Of a DNA stretch of 64,000 nt, positions 33,325-46,400 are shown one piece after another (positions within the stretch are counted from its first letter, which is position 1; each line of letters starts with the position of its first letter). The notes under the pieces were generated by a model. The model did no database searches, was not told where the DNA came from, and worked only from the letters and a program-made list of their open reading frames with translations. The DNA lies in the NCBI RefSeq assembly GCF_009017415.1, contig NC_092406.1:4092001-4156000 (forward strand). Reading direction: 5' to 3'. A program made the position numbers and the translations under genes. Origin of the DNA: Aspergillus flavus. Its lineage: Eukaryota; Ascomycota; Eurotiomycetes; Eurotiales; Aspergillaceae.

Positions 33325-35843
33325 ACACGAACGGTGCCAGCGTTTGGGGCTCCGGTCACCTGCTGCTGGCCAGCGGATGTGAGACGGGTTCTTAGTCAGC
33401 TGATTATCCGCGCGGCTTTCCCAAAGTGAGGCGAGCGATCGACAGCTCAACTTTCTCGTTTCTCTCATCTTCCGCGTCTCTCGTTCGAGACCGGCAATCG
33501 GCGGATACGCTCTCTCTCTCTCGACATTCTGGACCGCTCAAGTCACCGCAACCATGGCCCCCTGATGCGAGTTGCCTCTGTGGCTGACCGTTCGTTCATT
33601 GAGGTTCCCCTGTCGGGATCCCCGGATTCATACATCCATGCCCTTGTATACATATTACTGATGCCACTGTACTTTTACGAGCTTGGTCGTTTGTTTGCTT
33701 TTGTCTTGTTCTTTATTGCCCTTTCCTTGTGTTCCTTTTCCCTCTTACCCGCCCTACCCTATCATTCAAAGCACATGATACATTCCCCCGGAATTGGCAT
33801 GAACTATGATGTTGGCGCCCTTTCCATGTCTCCGATTGAAGCTTCGAGGTACCAGCGCCCTTGCATCTCACCATGCAATCACCTAACGAGAGAAGTTCGT
33901 TAAACTTCTTCAGCAGGCGGTGTACCTCCTGGTGGTTGGGCCCCCGACACCATGAGCCAATTCTGATCCCCCTTCCTTCTTACCTTTCGTTATAACGCGT
34001 GTATATTACCCTTTCCTTTCCTTTTTGGCTACTATTGATTCAGGTCCGGCGTTCCGCATAGCGTGGGGAGATTTGGAAATAATCTCAGGTGGTTGGCTAT
34101 TATTATTATTATTCTCACTTTTCTGTTGGGTACACATCATCGGGTCATGTCATGTCACTCACTCCTGGATTCTTTCTTGATGCTGGGCATTGGTTTGAAT
34201 TCCAATTCAACTCGCTCACTGGATTATCATCTTACGCCCGACATGACTTGATGGCTTTTTATTCTTTTGGATTGAAGGACTATTACTATCCTTTATTATA
34301 TCTCTGTGCAATTACTGATATATCTATTGACACATCTATGCTTGTATAGTATTTTCGGATATATAATCTATTGTCATTATCTGAACATCTTTTTTTTTTT
34401 TAATCTTGGTTACTGTTCATTATGAATTCATCTATTTTTGACCCTTGAAAAATTGGGTAATTAAAGTGACTGCCAACTGCCGCGAACATTCCTTGGGGAG
34501 ACCTGGCAAGAAGGTGCGCAATGTGCCCTGGGAACTTTCAGGGCATAGTATCGGGAGTATATTTCAGACCAGGAGGGAGGAGTTGAACGAGGACCGGCAA
34601 CACGGCAGGACAACAAAGGGACATACGTACATGCTTTGGGACCCAGTAAAGGGGGGAGGGTCTTTAATCAAACTCCGGAATACTTACCCGGGTGGGATGA
34701 GCAAGAGTTGATCTTAGTCTATGTAATTTATGGCCCCCCTTCCATAATGCGATGGACATGGCTCAAGGTCTCGTGATGATTATTATCTCTTACTTCATAG
34801 ATCCGTGACTCAACGTGGAGAAATGACCCGACACAGGGAAAGTGGTTCATAAGGTATCATGTATTGAATTCTACGACGATCTTCTCATCGTAGTAATATA
34901 CTATGCTCATCTCATCTCAGCTCATCCACCAAAATAAACAAGATACTCCCGGGTGGTTTGCTGGGAGTCACAAAAAAAAAGTGTAGGGTTCCAAGTAGAA
35001 ACAAAGAAGAGGAAATCTAGAGAAAGCAGAGAGGTAAATGTGTCCAAACTGACACGGAAACGCTCAAGTTCATCCACCTGTCCAAATACTTTCTCGCTGT
35101 CCAAATCACTAGGGTAACAAAAGCTGTGTCAAACACTTTTTACCTCGCAGCTTTTGCGTGGAAGATTTTTTTTTCTCTGGCGCTTTTGCTTTTGCTTTTT
35201 TTTTTGTCTTTTTTTGGTTTCGGTCTTTTTTCTGCTTTTTTTTGGAGGGGACCTCTCTCCATCAGCCAAGATTCCGAATGGTGCAGACAATGTAGTTTCC
35301 TGCCTGCGAAAGAAAAAAAGAGTATATTTCATGGGAGGTGAGAGGTTATGCCACATTAGTGTATGTATTTGAGTAGGATGGGGAAGTTCGGTCAAAAGGG
35401 GTCAAATATAAAGTCTTCAGGTCAGCAAGCATAAACTGCCCACCTGGGTGCCGCTGAATGGGATTGAACTCCAACAAGGCTGAGAAAAGGAAGATCGCAC
35501 AAATGAAATGGGAAATGATTTAATAAAAAAAATGTAAACAGGCAAATGCAATTTAAGACTCGAACGGCTCGCGCTTGCAATGCTAGATATAAGAATGAGA
35601 TGCAACTTGGAACTCCCAAGGGATTAAAACACAAGGAAATGGGTATGCCCTTTAGAAAACGAAAATGCAAATAGAGAACAAAGTTTAGACCACATAGGTA
35701 ATCGGCCGAGCCTTGAGAATATCGATGATAGACATAAACCAGATCGAGCACTTAGGCATATGAAGCTCAATGCACCGATGTTGGTATCCACTAATGTATT
35801 GATACAATGTTGACGGAAAGCACCGTCAACTGATTTGTTGTAT
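33325..35843. other. Intergenic, 2.5 kb, no gene recognised
   Basis: The region lies between the 65-residue gene and the 3' end of the cyclin. It holds a (CT)n run near 33509-33522, T-rich tracts at 34390-34400 and 35165-35245, and only short ORFs. The 112-codon ORF at 33565-33903 is hydrophobic but has no signals around it. Confidence 0.45.
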
Positions 35844-37162
35844 TCAGTAGCTAGTGGTGAATGACATCTGTGGTTGAAGGAATTGCTGCCCCTGGGTGAA
35901 TGTGGACTCTTGATATACATGAGAGTCCACATATTGCATGCTCGGTGGTGGCGTAGGGGAGGGAGAGCAAGCACTCGTCCCTGCGACCGCTTTTACGAAG
36001 GTAGTGTTGCCCCCATTTACAAAAGCATCGTTTTCGGGTGTAATTGGCGGCGTGATATAACCGTGGGGCATGTTCGACGGATGGGGAGCCTTCTGCGGAG
36101 TAGCCAGTCCAATCTCGCCTTCGTACGGTTTGGACTCGGCGTTGACATCTGAGGGTGGGCTTGGTGGGGTGTAATTAGCGACCGAAGCTTGACGAGCCAA
36201 GAATTGCTCTAGAATCTTCGAGACCCTAGAGAAATGAGCCGACGAATACTTCCGGAACAAAATTTGGGAAGGCTGATGAAGCTGCTGAGACAAGCCCACT
36301 AATGTCATCGAATCGTATTGTGAAGCCCACTCGGTGTGGCGAGGCTGTGGTCTGTTGAGGATACACCGCGCAAGAGCTAATGAAGCTCTAGCAAGATCAG
36401 AGGATGGCTTGGACACAAACTCTCTGTGAAACAGAGAAATTTCCGAGATGTACAATGCCATGTGTTCGACCTCGGGGTCGTATGATGTGTCTATGACAGC
36501 CATCTGAAGGAAGCTGTCCACAGTTGGGTGTCCAATCGTCCAACCCAAAGTCTGCAAAACATGCCACTCCATCTGCGTGAACATGTCGTCATCATACAGG
36601 GAGCAGCACATCGATTTGAGTTCCTTGATGGTGGGTACACGATCCTTCTTGTCACCATATTTTGCTGCAATAAGCAGGGCCGCACACCCAACCAGTTGAT
36701 AATGCCTCTTGTAGACCACACGCTTTGAGCAGTATCTATCGAGGAGATTGATTGTCAAAAAAAGGGTCGAGGGCAACAGCTGGAAGGCCGTGTGGGCTTC
36801 GATTAAGAAGTCGAGCAAGTAAGGGCGCATAAACCACTGAATCTCCGTTTGGATATCGATAGATTCAACATCAGGGAGGGTAGATGCCTGAGACGAAGAT
36901 AAGATTAGCCAAGAGCGACTCAGGTCAATTAGAGTATATGGTAACCAACATCCATGTCCAACATGTGAGACAGAATATCATCACGGAACTCATCGCTGGC
37001 AACTTTAGACAGTTCATCCGCAATGGCATACTGGCGCTCGCGAGCAATCAATTTCGCGTGCTCCTTCGGGTCCATACGGGGCGCAGGGAAGTCCTCATAC
37101 GATTCCACAAAGAAAGTTTCGCAAGGCTGATAGCTGGACGTAGGACGCTTATGATAAGCCAT
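35844..37162 (-). CDS. cln1: G1/S-type cyclin (Cln/Puc1-like)
   Basis: Exons 37162-36950 and 36887-35844 encode 418 residues. Cyclins of this type activate the main cell-cycle CDK at G1/S. The cyclin box begins right after the intron, with SIDIQTEIQWFMRPYLLDFL, then LLDRYCSKRVVYKRHYQLVG, a stretch ending in KELKSMCCSLYDDDMF, and LQTLGWTIGHPTVDSF. The second cyclin fold follows to about residue 300. The tail is rich in Pro, Ser and Thr with several S/T-P sites (TPPSPPSD, ITPPITPEND), as in unstable PEST-type G1 cyclins. The intron uses GTTGGT, a rare donor, with a TCTCAG acceptor; it is the only GT giving the required phase. A very long gene-free stretch lies upstream, fitting complex regulation. 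Confidence 0.94.
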
Positions 37163-39102
37163 GATGTCGAATTATGTTGATCTCGACGGTGATATTATTA
37201 AAAGAGTGGACCTGATCAGAACCAAGTCTATCAGGAAACGACGGAAATAAGAGAACGACAGTCGCCAGATTGTTTCAAATTAATGAGCGGAATTAGTTGG
37301 GAATATTAAGGACCAATGCAAAGACGATAAGCCTGAATACTGGAAAGGAGAAAGGGAGTCGGACAACCAGTTGAAGTCTTTCGCGGCCGGAGCTAAAGGA
37401 GGGACTGTTAGTAAAAGTATTATTAGATATTAAAAATTAAAAGCCTCGAGAGAATGACAGGCTGCAAAAAACCAAAGGAGAAAGAGAAGAAAAAGAAAGG
37501 TAGAGAACGGAGAGGTCGACGAAGCAAATATGCAAGGTTGATGAAGGAAGGTAAAAGTCAAAAGAAGATTGGGAGGTGATAAGGGGGGATACCCGGGGAT
37601 AAAGAGTACTAACCCAGATTAAAGCCTTCGGGCAGAGGGCACGGTGCAACCCTTACCGTGACGGCGAGTCTGGCATCTAGGCTGGGACAAGACGAGATGA
37701 TCTGTCACCTGTGGACTGTGGAGGATACCAGTCCAGAAGGCGAAGGACGACTGAACGTCTTCACCCTAGGAACCGGTGCTTGATTGCAAGCTTATTGAGG
37801 TACTCCGGAATGTGGAAGGGGAGTACAGGCACGAGCCCTATGTAGGGATAGGGCGATCGTCAGGGGAAGTCAGAATGCAACAAGAATGTTACGACGTACA
37901 GTTTGCCCTCCGGTGTATGAATGGTTTCTTGTACACGGCCGAGATAATGCAAACGGAGCGTTCAATGACCAGTTCCACAGTAAAGGGAGTGAGGTCAAGT
38001 TGAAGCTAAAGGTATCGGGGGAAGATCAAAATCGGTCTCCTGGAGCAGGAAGAAGTCATGTCAGCCACTCAGTCCTTCCAGATGTTCTGTCTTCCCGGTT
38101 TCCTCATTTGAATTGTGCACAAGACTTCAATTGCGTGGTATTATTGTGGCTTGGGCATGTCATAGGTCGAAGTGGTGGCCGAAGTATGCACGACGTTGAC
38201 AGTTTCCATGCTCTCCAAAGCACCAGACTACCCCTTGAACGACCTCGGCGTTGAAGAATGTGAGCCCCTCCTGCAGATGATATGAACGGCTGATGAGATA
38301 AACTTCATCCAGAACGTAGGACCCGCGTTTTGAAAGCACCCTAATCTTCCAACCTCACGAGAACCCGTCATTCCAACCAATTCTTATTATCCGTGGCTCT
38401 CTCAACCGGTCGCCGACTGCCCCGATCTATCCAATGTCTAATCGTGAAGAATTGTTGAAATCCATATGCAGGAGGCCAATTGCTCTCGAAGCTTCGGAGG
38501 TGCTGAACATTGCAACCGACTCAGGTTTCTTATGCAATTGTCGGTTTTGGACCATTGGCATTCACCAACATATTGGGCGTGTTCACACAGTGAATTTTTA
38601 CCGGATTGATATCGATAAATGACCAGCGACACATGCAGATATCATTCTAGTCTTGTCCCAAAGACACACACACACACAATTGACGCACGAATGGGGGACG
38701 GTGCTTAACCAAGGAAAGGGGAAAGGAAAAATTCTCTCACCTCCCAAGAAATCACCACAAATACAAATCATATACACAAAAAACGCTTATGACAGAAAAG
38801 GAGACGAAGAAGAAAGATGGAAAAAAAAGCCCTTCTTGGTCGTTCTTCTAACCGGCAGAAGCTAATCAGGGGAACTCAACGTCGACGTCACGGATCGGAC
38901 ACCGGCGGTCAGGGGAATCGCCGTTTGAGCTAACAAACGTCGAAATAGGAGGACGTCGAAGCAAAGAAGCTGACGGACACGGCTCGACTGGGAGAGCTAG
39001 TACAACGGGCTGAAGATGAGGTCGACAGATATAGACAATTCCGTCAACTGTATCCTTGCCGGCAGACCAGTCTCAGATCTCTCCAAGAATTGGCGGGAGG
39101 CT

Positions 39103-39184
39103 AGAAAAGGAGGAGGGGGGGGAAGGAGGAAAGGGAGAGGAGGCGAAGATAGAAGGAAAGGAGGAGAGAAAAAATGAGGAGGAG
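39103..39184. repeat. Polypurine tract, 82 nt
   Basis: 79 of 82 bases are A or G on the plus strand (pyrimidines at three positions). It is a pyrimidine tract in the sense of the upstream cyclin gene, as at fungal core promoters, and could form triplex DNA. Confidence 0.7.
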
Positions 39185-39892
39185 TGATCTCTCTCCAGGC
39201 GGGTGTAGTAGAGGAAAAGAAAAGAAGAGAGAATCAGAAATGGGGACAAGAGTCGGAGATAGAAGTCTCGAGAGTCGCTGCAGGTTACCTCTTCCCACAC
39301 CGTATGGTAAAGCGTGACGCTTTTCCCGTATTGAGGATCGTGTTTAGTATTCCCGTATTAATTAGTAGTAATAGTAATTTGAAAGGTACCGGGTAAGCGT
39401 ATTGTTCGGTCCTTGTTTCAGCGCCGTCTCAATTATACCTAACCTCGCCGACCAGCGTTGGCTGAGAGTTCTACGAACGGACCCTACCTTGCACCTCCTA
39501 GAACTGTAGGTGAAAAAGAATGTCAAATCCAGTGGTTTGTGAAACCATTGAATGATTTGACAAAACGACGCCTTGCCTTGTCTCATGCCTACATTTCCAA
39601 CCACCAGTCACCCATCAAAGGGTATGGAGGCCAGAGGGGACTAGATTGAATTACTGAATGATACAGGATGCTGGTTGGAATTCAAGAATAGGAGTTCCAT
39701 CAATGCTCAGCACCGCAACAATAGTCGTAATGAGATAGGTAGCCATACTACTAGTTAGTCCTAATTTGCAGAACCTCGCATAAACCATTATAATAGTACG
39801 GAGCACTTGGGGAGGGAAGCCTGCCTAGCGCAGCCTAAGCCCATACAGGATCGAGGGAAGCCCTTACTGAAGGGCGAAAGTTAATACCGTTG

Positions 39893-39963
39893 ATACGGCC
39901 AGGTACGTAATTCCGGCCGTTTAGTAAGGTACCTGGTACCTAGTATTGAGTGACCGGCCGTAT
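39893..39963. repeat. Nested inverted repeat
   Basis: The outer arms ATACGGCC (39893-39900) and GGCCGTAT (39956-39963) enclose the inner arms CCAGGTAC (39899-39906) and GTACCTGG (39929-39936). Both pairs are perfect 8-bp complements. The origin is unknown. Confidence 0.6.
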
Positions 39964-39995
39964 ACGATTAGAGGTTACTTACTACCTTCTGCTAA

Positions 39996-40415
39996 TTATC
40001 TCCGGCTTTCTGTGTCATTCTTCCTTCCGGGGAGCCAGACTTTTCGTATCAAGGTATAACAATCATCGACTTTCAGGACCCATTGAGCCCTAGTTTCCAG
40101 CCTGGGAAATACATATCCTACGTTGCAATGCTTGCTGACAGTCGTATTCCCTTTAATATCTTCTAATATACATTCAATAACTAGTCTTTGTTCATCTATA
40201 CAAGACATATATGTTAGTTTATAATTGGATTTTATTACTCTCCAAATTCTTTTTCTTTTTCTTTTAGTTTCGCTCTTGAAGGCTGCATCTAAACTCTCTA
40301 ACCTGCACAGCGTCCAGCACCAGCGCTCCTTCGGTGGGCTCCTCGGTGGGGTGATCTCCGTCGTCACCGACCAGTCCTCACCAGCCATTGACTCCCTGAT
40401 TCCAGCCAGGAACAC
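39996..40415 (-). other. GC-rich island, open on both strands; orphan ORF
   Basis: A 139-codon frame runs on the minus strand. Its first third (about 40260-40450) is clearly GC-richer than the flanks and encodes a complex sequence (MAGEDWSVTTEITPPRSPP). After KRKRKR the DNA turns AT-rich and contains an intron-like stretch (GTAATA, AACTAAC, TATAG; 43 nt) whose removal would break the frame. The plus strand over the same island is also open (LGGVISVVTDQSSP) and is preceded by a splice-acceptor-like CTTTTCTTTTAG. I cannot decide the strand. It could be an exon of an unresolved gene or a transposon fragment. Confidence 0.25.
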
Positions 40416-43400
40416 CTCAGGTCCTTGGCTCAGCGACCACTTTTTCTTTTAACCCTTTCCATTTTTTATTAGACCTGCATCCTTGGGCCCTAATGTGTAA
40501 GTTGCGTCACTGTAAACTACACTACTGTAGGTAAGCCAGCATTTCATGGGGCTTCCATTGCACATTGCGGTCTGCAGCAGAAAATAACAAATGGTTATTT
40601 CACTCCTTTTTCCTCCGCTAGGAATTGATATCACTATGAAAATCCATCACTTGGGTATGGAGTATGTACATATGTACATAGGTACAGTACACCGAATGGA
40701 TAGATCCATGTCATTTATTGCCGGCTATTGAGCGTATGATGAAGTCACTTTTCTCATTTGATATTTTTGATTTCTCTGGTGCTGGATAACCCTAGACTAG
40801 CCTCCTCCTAGTATACTTAAGAATCGTAATGCTATTTGACGACTACCCACAAATTGCGGAGTAACCGACTTTAGTTTTCAGCTGCTGACGGTCTGTAAAT
40901 AACCATCAATGAGTGGTTCGCATTTTACGGCGCACTTCGGGAGAGGTATGATACTACGTACACATACATACATACATACATACATACATGGAAGTGGTCG
41001 CGTCTCGCCGTCATAGACTGCTGACTGGCTCAGCGCCAAAACAACCCTGGCTTCTTGTCCACTCCATCGCGTGTCTCCTGCAGCCATTCAAGACCAGTCA
41101 ATGCCATCTTCTACGCCCCTCACCCGAGCTTATGTATGTACATCCCTCGACCAGTCGACTTGAGTTTTTTGACACACCCGGAGTCTCAGCCATGATTTAC
41201 CGTGGAGAGAGAATCATATGTCAGACTTTTTCCACCGAACTATGTCTGAACACGACACGCCGAAGCGACGCGATGTTCGTTTGATCTCGACCTTTGAACC
41301 TAATTTAACGACCTGAATCCGCTACACGGCATCCCCTTTACTGATTGGTAGGGCTTTTCTTCATCTGTTGTTCGCGTTATTGACGTGCAGTTCTTCAACA
41401 CATGTCCATATCGTCATTGACGTTCCGTCGTAAACGGAAACCCAATAGAAAGGAGGGGCTGCCCTTACTATCGTGACATGTGGTCGATCTCATCAAAAAC
41501 TTTTGTTTTGCGTTCATCGCATTTGTACAAACTTACAAGGGCCTGGTACATTTCTACGGGACACATAGCTTAGCCATCGATTGTCCAGGGAGACATGCTT
41601 TCACGACACTATCGTTATCGGATCCTCACGATCGCAGACAGCACGGCTACTAGTCCACGTAAATTTAACGGAAGCTATATGCGTCGTGCCGTTGGTGCCA
41701 CGCAGTCTATCTACTACCATGCAACTTATCCGGAAATGCCCAGGTCTGGTCAAAGTTATAATTCTGAACGCCTATTATCCAGTCAATGGCAAAGATTTCT
41801 CCAATTAACGGCGTCGTGTTACCCCTTCTTTCATCGCTAGCTCCGAAAAGGCTGGTTAGATTCGACTATGGATGCAACTTTATACACAGACACTGTGAGA
41901 CGGTGCAAACAAAGCAAGGGGCGCAATTGACTGGCTGGGGTCACTCCATTATCAAAGGCCCGTCTTAGCCAATTCTAACTGTAGCTATCCATGTTACCTA
42001 TCTTCGATATAGAGTAGCCTTCTTATGACTCTGGCCCGTACTCTCATCGGGAAGCTTTGATATTCTGGACCGGATATGATCCCCGGCCTGGGTTCGTAAA
42101 CATCGCCATAGTTTGGGCAAAGACTGCAATATGCACTCTTGCATCTACTTATACATCCACGCCTCCCTTCGTAAATGGGCAGTGGCTGAGGTGGCTGAAA
42201 GCAGTTTAAGTTCATTTCCCTATGTAGCTGGGAGTTTCATTATGCAATAGGGTGGCTATCTTATCCCTACACTGGTGCTCATTGTTCAGCCCGGAACGGC
42301 CATGTCCTTACTTAGTTTTCCTGGCGATCATTTCCACTCTCTACTGGCGTTGTATCGGCTCGATCCTCGGAAAGCATGTGCATCTCTTCCAACAAAGTCG
42401 AGAAATCAAACCGTGGTACGATCTAAAGAAGACTATTGAAAACGGGACAGCCGCCTTTCGTGGATGGGATGAGATGCACGATTGCGTGTGCTGCCGATAA
42501 TCGCCCTACTTCATTCTTCCGAGCGTGCGCTATCCAAATCCGTCGTCCCCAACAACAGACAGTATAGCCCCTTATCGCAATATTATCCCGTCGTAGTTAA
42601 AACCAATTACCTAAGCCAGGGATATCGCTTTAACTCACTAATGCTGAATGACTTACCGACTGCGTCAAATAGGTACAATGAATCATATATTACAGGGGTA
42701 AAAGGGGCACTTGCTAGCAGGGATGATTATCCCAAGCCCCCAAAAATATTTGAGGCGATGGCAGGCTGGAAATTCGTATCCATGATCCTCATGTATGTAG
42801 AAACTAGAGTAGTTATGTAATAATGTCAGCGCAACTTAAGATCGAAATTGTCCCCTAGTAGAAATATCAGGCCATTGTGACACAGGCAGAGCTTTAAAAG
42901 GGGGAGGGGCGCAGCTCGTCCACCAGGTTACGACCTTCCATTAGTAGAAGTTAGTCGGGTGGTAGTACTTTGTAGCTTCCTATATGGAGTAATCTTTTGG
43001 CCAGAAGTATTATGATGGACAAGCTCCAAAATATGGGGTAATTGCTAGGGACGTAGTGGTGTCCTTGCCTAAAGTAGCAAAAAGTGGCATTGCCGCCCCA
43101 AGTATCATTTCGTCGAGTAATCCATATGTTCGATTTCATCTCCATTAGGAAACAGCTAAGGGTGGCGATTCCGCAACAGATAGGTCAAAGGGATTCCGTT
43201 GGGAACAGATACATATTATACTGCCGACATTAAATGGGATTCATATCTGCATATCTCAATTTTAAGGTGATTTGGCTACTTGCGCGGATGCTCAAGGTGC
43301 CTCTTCCGAGATAATTATAGACCTCCCCTTGCTGTGTACCTGCAGAGCTTATATTCATTACTTTCTCTCACCATTCACTCACTTGAGTCAATTCTACTTG

Positions 43401-46400
43401 CAGTTGACCTTGCACGGTCCCATTCTCAAATCGCTCAGGATGGACCCAACAGCCTTGCATACTTGCTGTTACCCGAGATGGTAATACCGTTATGGATTTA
43501 TGATGTTTATGATGTTTGTGCAACAACGGATCCAACTTACTTTGTGTGCAGAAATCCCTTGTCCTCTCAGGCGTATATCGCTGCTCGCGTTGGAGTTAAT
43601 TCAAGGATTGTAGACCTTCATTTTATGTAATACATGTGCTCTGGGCTGTCTGTATCTGTACGTGTTAAACGATAATACACCAGACTTCTCGATGTATCAT
43701 CGAACCCTTCCATTCAACGTGACCCAAAAGACTAGGCTGAAAACGCAGTGGAGGTGTGACAATAGTAGCCCGGTCTGTAATATAGCGTTTGCAAAATATC
43801 TCTCTTCATTTTTTGCTCTATTTTATCTAAATTCCTAGTTCACTGCGCCATAAAAACACACCGCAATCGGGACGCTGAAATTTTGTGGCAACCCACTGCG
43901 GATCTCGGAAAATACAGTAGCAGAGGATACTACTTCCGCCCACTCACCTTGCCACTTTGAAGCCAAACATGATAGACCGCCAGGCATCAGGAGGGACATA
44001 CATAGAGATCATCCCTGCCTGCGTTTCGGTTGCCTAGAGATAGAAGGGGGACAAAAACAGTAAATTTCTACCAAATGGCAGTGGTTCAAGGTTAATTAGG
44101 CAGCATTTTCATCCTCGAAAAGCCAATCTGCAGCCCCGCAATTCCGACAAATCGGTCCACCTACAAGAACGAATGGTTCACAATTACTTCAACGTTGGCC
44201 ACTTTTGTACATACAGTACGCACAAAACGGCGGTAGCCGGAAGTAGCGGCTGTGAGACTCGTACTAAGCGAATCTGGATATGTCGGTATGGGACGGGAAT
44301 ATGGGATGATGTGGGCCTGGTAGGGCGAAAACTGGGAAGAAAAAACCTGTCAGCGAGCGGTGTTCTGGAAAACCTGAAGAACTTCATAGAATTGGTACAT
44401 GTATCAGATTCCCGTCGCATATTGGTCTAATTCTGTCCACGGCTGATCTATAGTCGGTGATCTGATCCATATCCTGGTATTGGATGAGTCGAAAGATGTT
44501 CAATAATCTGCAAATAATTATCTTATACGCACATGGCTGCACATCCTTTGATGTATCTACACCCTGGCTATGTGTATCGAGTATATGTAGATCTGACAAA
44601 CGCAAAAAGGTTCAGAGATTTTTCGTTTCTTTTTTCTCTCCATTTCTTTTCTTCCTTTTTTCTCCCCCCGCTTTTATTATTTCTAGTCATGGTTCTACAG
44701 AGCATAGATACCACTATTATTTGCAAAATCACAGTGGTACTACGTGGATCCACTATGTCTTCTTCTGACAGTTCTTAAGTCAGCATTCTTTTTATGGTGG
44801 TGGACGAAACACACTTGTGCCACCACCAAGAATCATGCGGCAAGCCCTCGGTCGAAACAAAGCGAATCCATGCAATTGCCACTCTATTCGTATAAGCCGC
44901 ATGTCTGTAGCTGATCAAGTGATCGAACTATTACTTTAACCTTCAATCTCTGTCATAACGCATGCAACCATGTATCAATATTGCTCCCGTTCCGAAGGAC
45001 ACTTGACTATACGGTAGTGTGCCCTATAATAACCGACGCACTTGAGCAATTGAGGCATTTACATGCAGTATATCGCATGGTAATCGTTTCTACCAAAGTG
45101 GGAAGACCATGCAGGATGTGAGCCTTTAATATACTCGACCAGCGAATGACGGGCCTGCTGATTGATAACGACTACTAAGGAGAAACGCGAAAAGTCAGAA
45201 CCTGCAAGACAATATTACCGTTTCTGGTAAGGCTGTTTTCTCACAGTTGGAGCAGCGGAGAGCCTCAACCATGGTTCATACCTTTTCGTTTTTCTTTTTA
45301 GCTGCGTTCTGACGGCATATGGAGGCGTTTTATGTCAAGTTAACTATTTATTCCTCTTGTATGGCGTACCCAGGTACGCTGTACTGTATGCCGGTTTGGA
45401 AAGCCGAGAACGATACAGAGTAAGGGTTTGTACATAAATACATACAAGGCAGGGACGCTAGAGGAGAAAATGGCTTAGCGTGAAATCTACAGTGGGTCCG
45501 ATTGTAGTGTAAATAAACGACTCCACATTTAACCCCAAAAGCTCGAAAGGGAAAAAAAAGAAAATGGAAAAATGGAAGAGTAAATAGAGGATTATTCAGC
45601 TACGTCTCGATGTTTCGTCCAATGATAGGTTGCTAAAAAAGAGGTTTACCCTCGGCCATTGTTTTAAGAGTGCTACTTACAGCAGAACTATAGATAGTTC
45701 AGTAAGTCAGTTGCTTCACATTTGGCACAAAATCGCAGAAAACAAAGAGTCGCGTGCGAGGCACAAATACGGCGCGTTCTGTTCTTTTTTCTCTCTCAAC
45801 AGTTCCATGGCGTCATTGATTGACTCGCGTCCCACGTTTCGGGTGCCCCGGCTTGGAATTATGAGCCACGATCATCGATGAGAAATTAGGTTCCAAGTCA
45901 TTTCTATTCTAGGTAATGTCTTCATTTCAATGGTTGACTCCAAACGTCTCCTTTTCTTTACATCCGACACTTTCCTCAATTGACGTCGGACTCTTGCCCT
46001 TCATCAAACCATTTGGCGGAGTCTAACAGACACACGGACACTATTGATATCGTCGGACAAGCCACGTTTCCATACCTACCGTCTGTCCAAGTCCCTGACC
46101 AGTGTCGCGGGTCCAGTCTCCCCCGAAGTTAAGGGGGTCAGAATGACATAAAGCGTAATCTCGCCGCGATGCTTGGCGTGGACTCCAGAGGCCCTTTATG
46201 CGCGCTGATTCGATAATCGCCTGAGCAAAACCAGCGCGCTTATTGCCAAACCGGCGTGTGCTTTTCCCTCCTTGATGCTCCCCAGTAGTCCTGGTCTAGA
46301 AGCTTACTTCCCGCGTCCGTTCGTGCCTTACAACTGGGATGGGACCCGGGATTAATTGGTCTGGCGATAGTTCATCAAGCTAATGGCTGGTTTTTCCACT

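Noticed and set aside
33565..33903. 112-codon hydrophobic plus-strand ORF
   Set aside because: T-rich DNA gives spurious Leu/Phe/Ser runs; no start context or promoter signal.
37886..38254. 122-codon plus-strand ORF upstream of the cyclin
   Set aside because: It lies antisense to the probable cyclin leader and its composition is not coding-like.
40962..40989. ACAT repeat considered as part of an array
   Set aside because: A simple tetranucleotide microsatellite; no spacers, so not a CRISPR-like or structured array.
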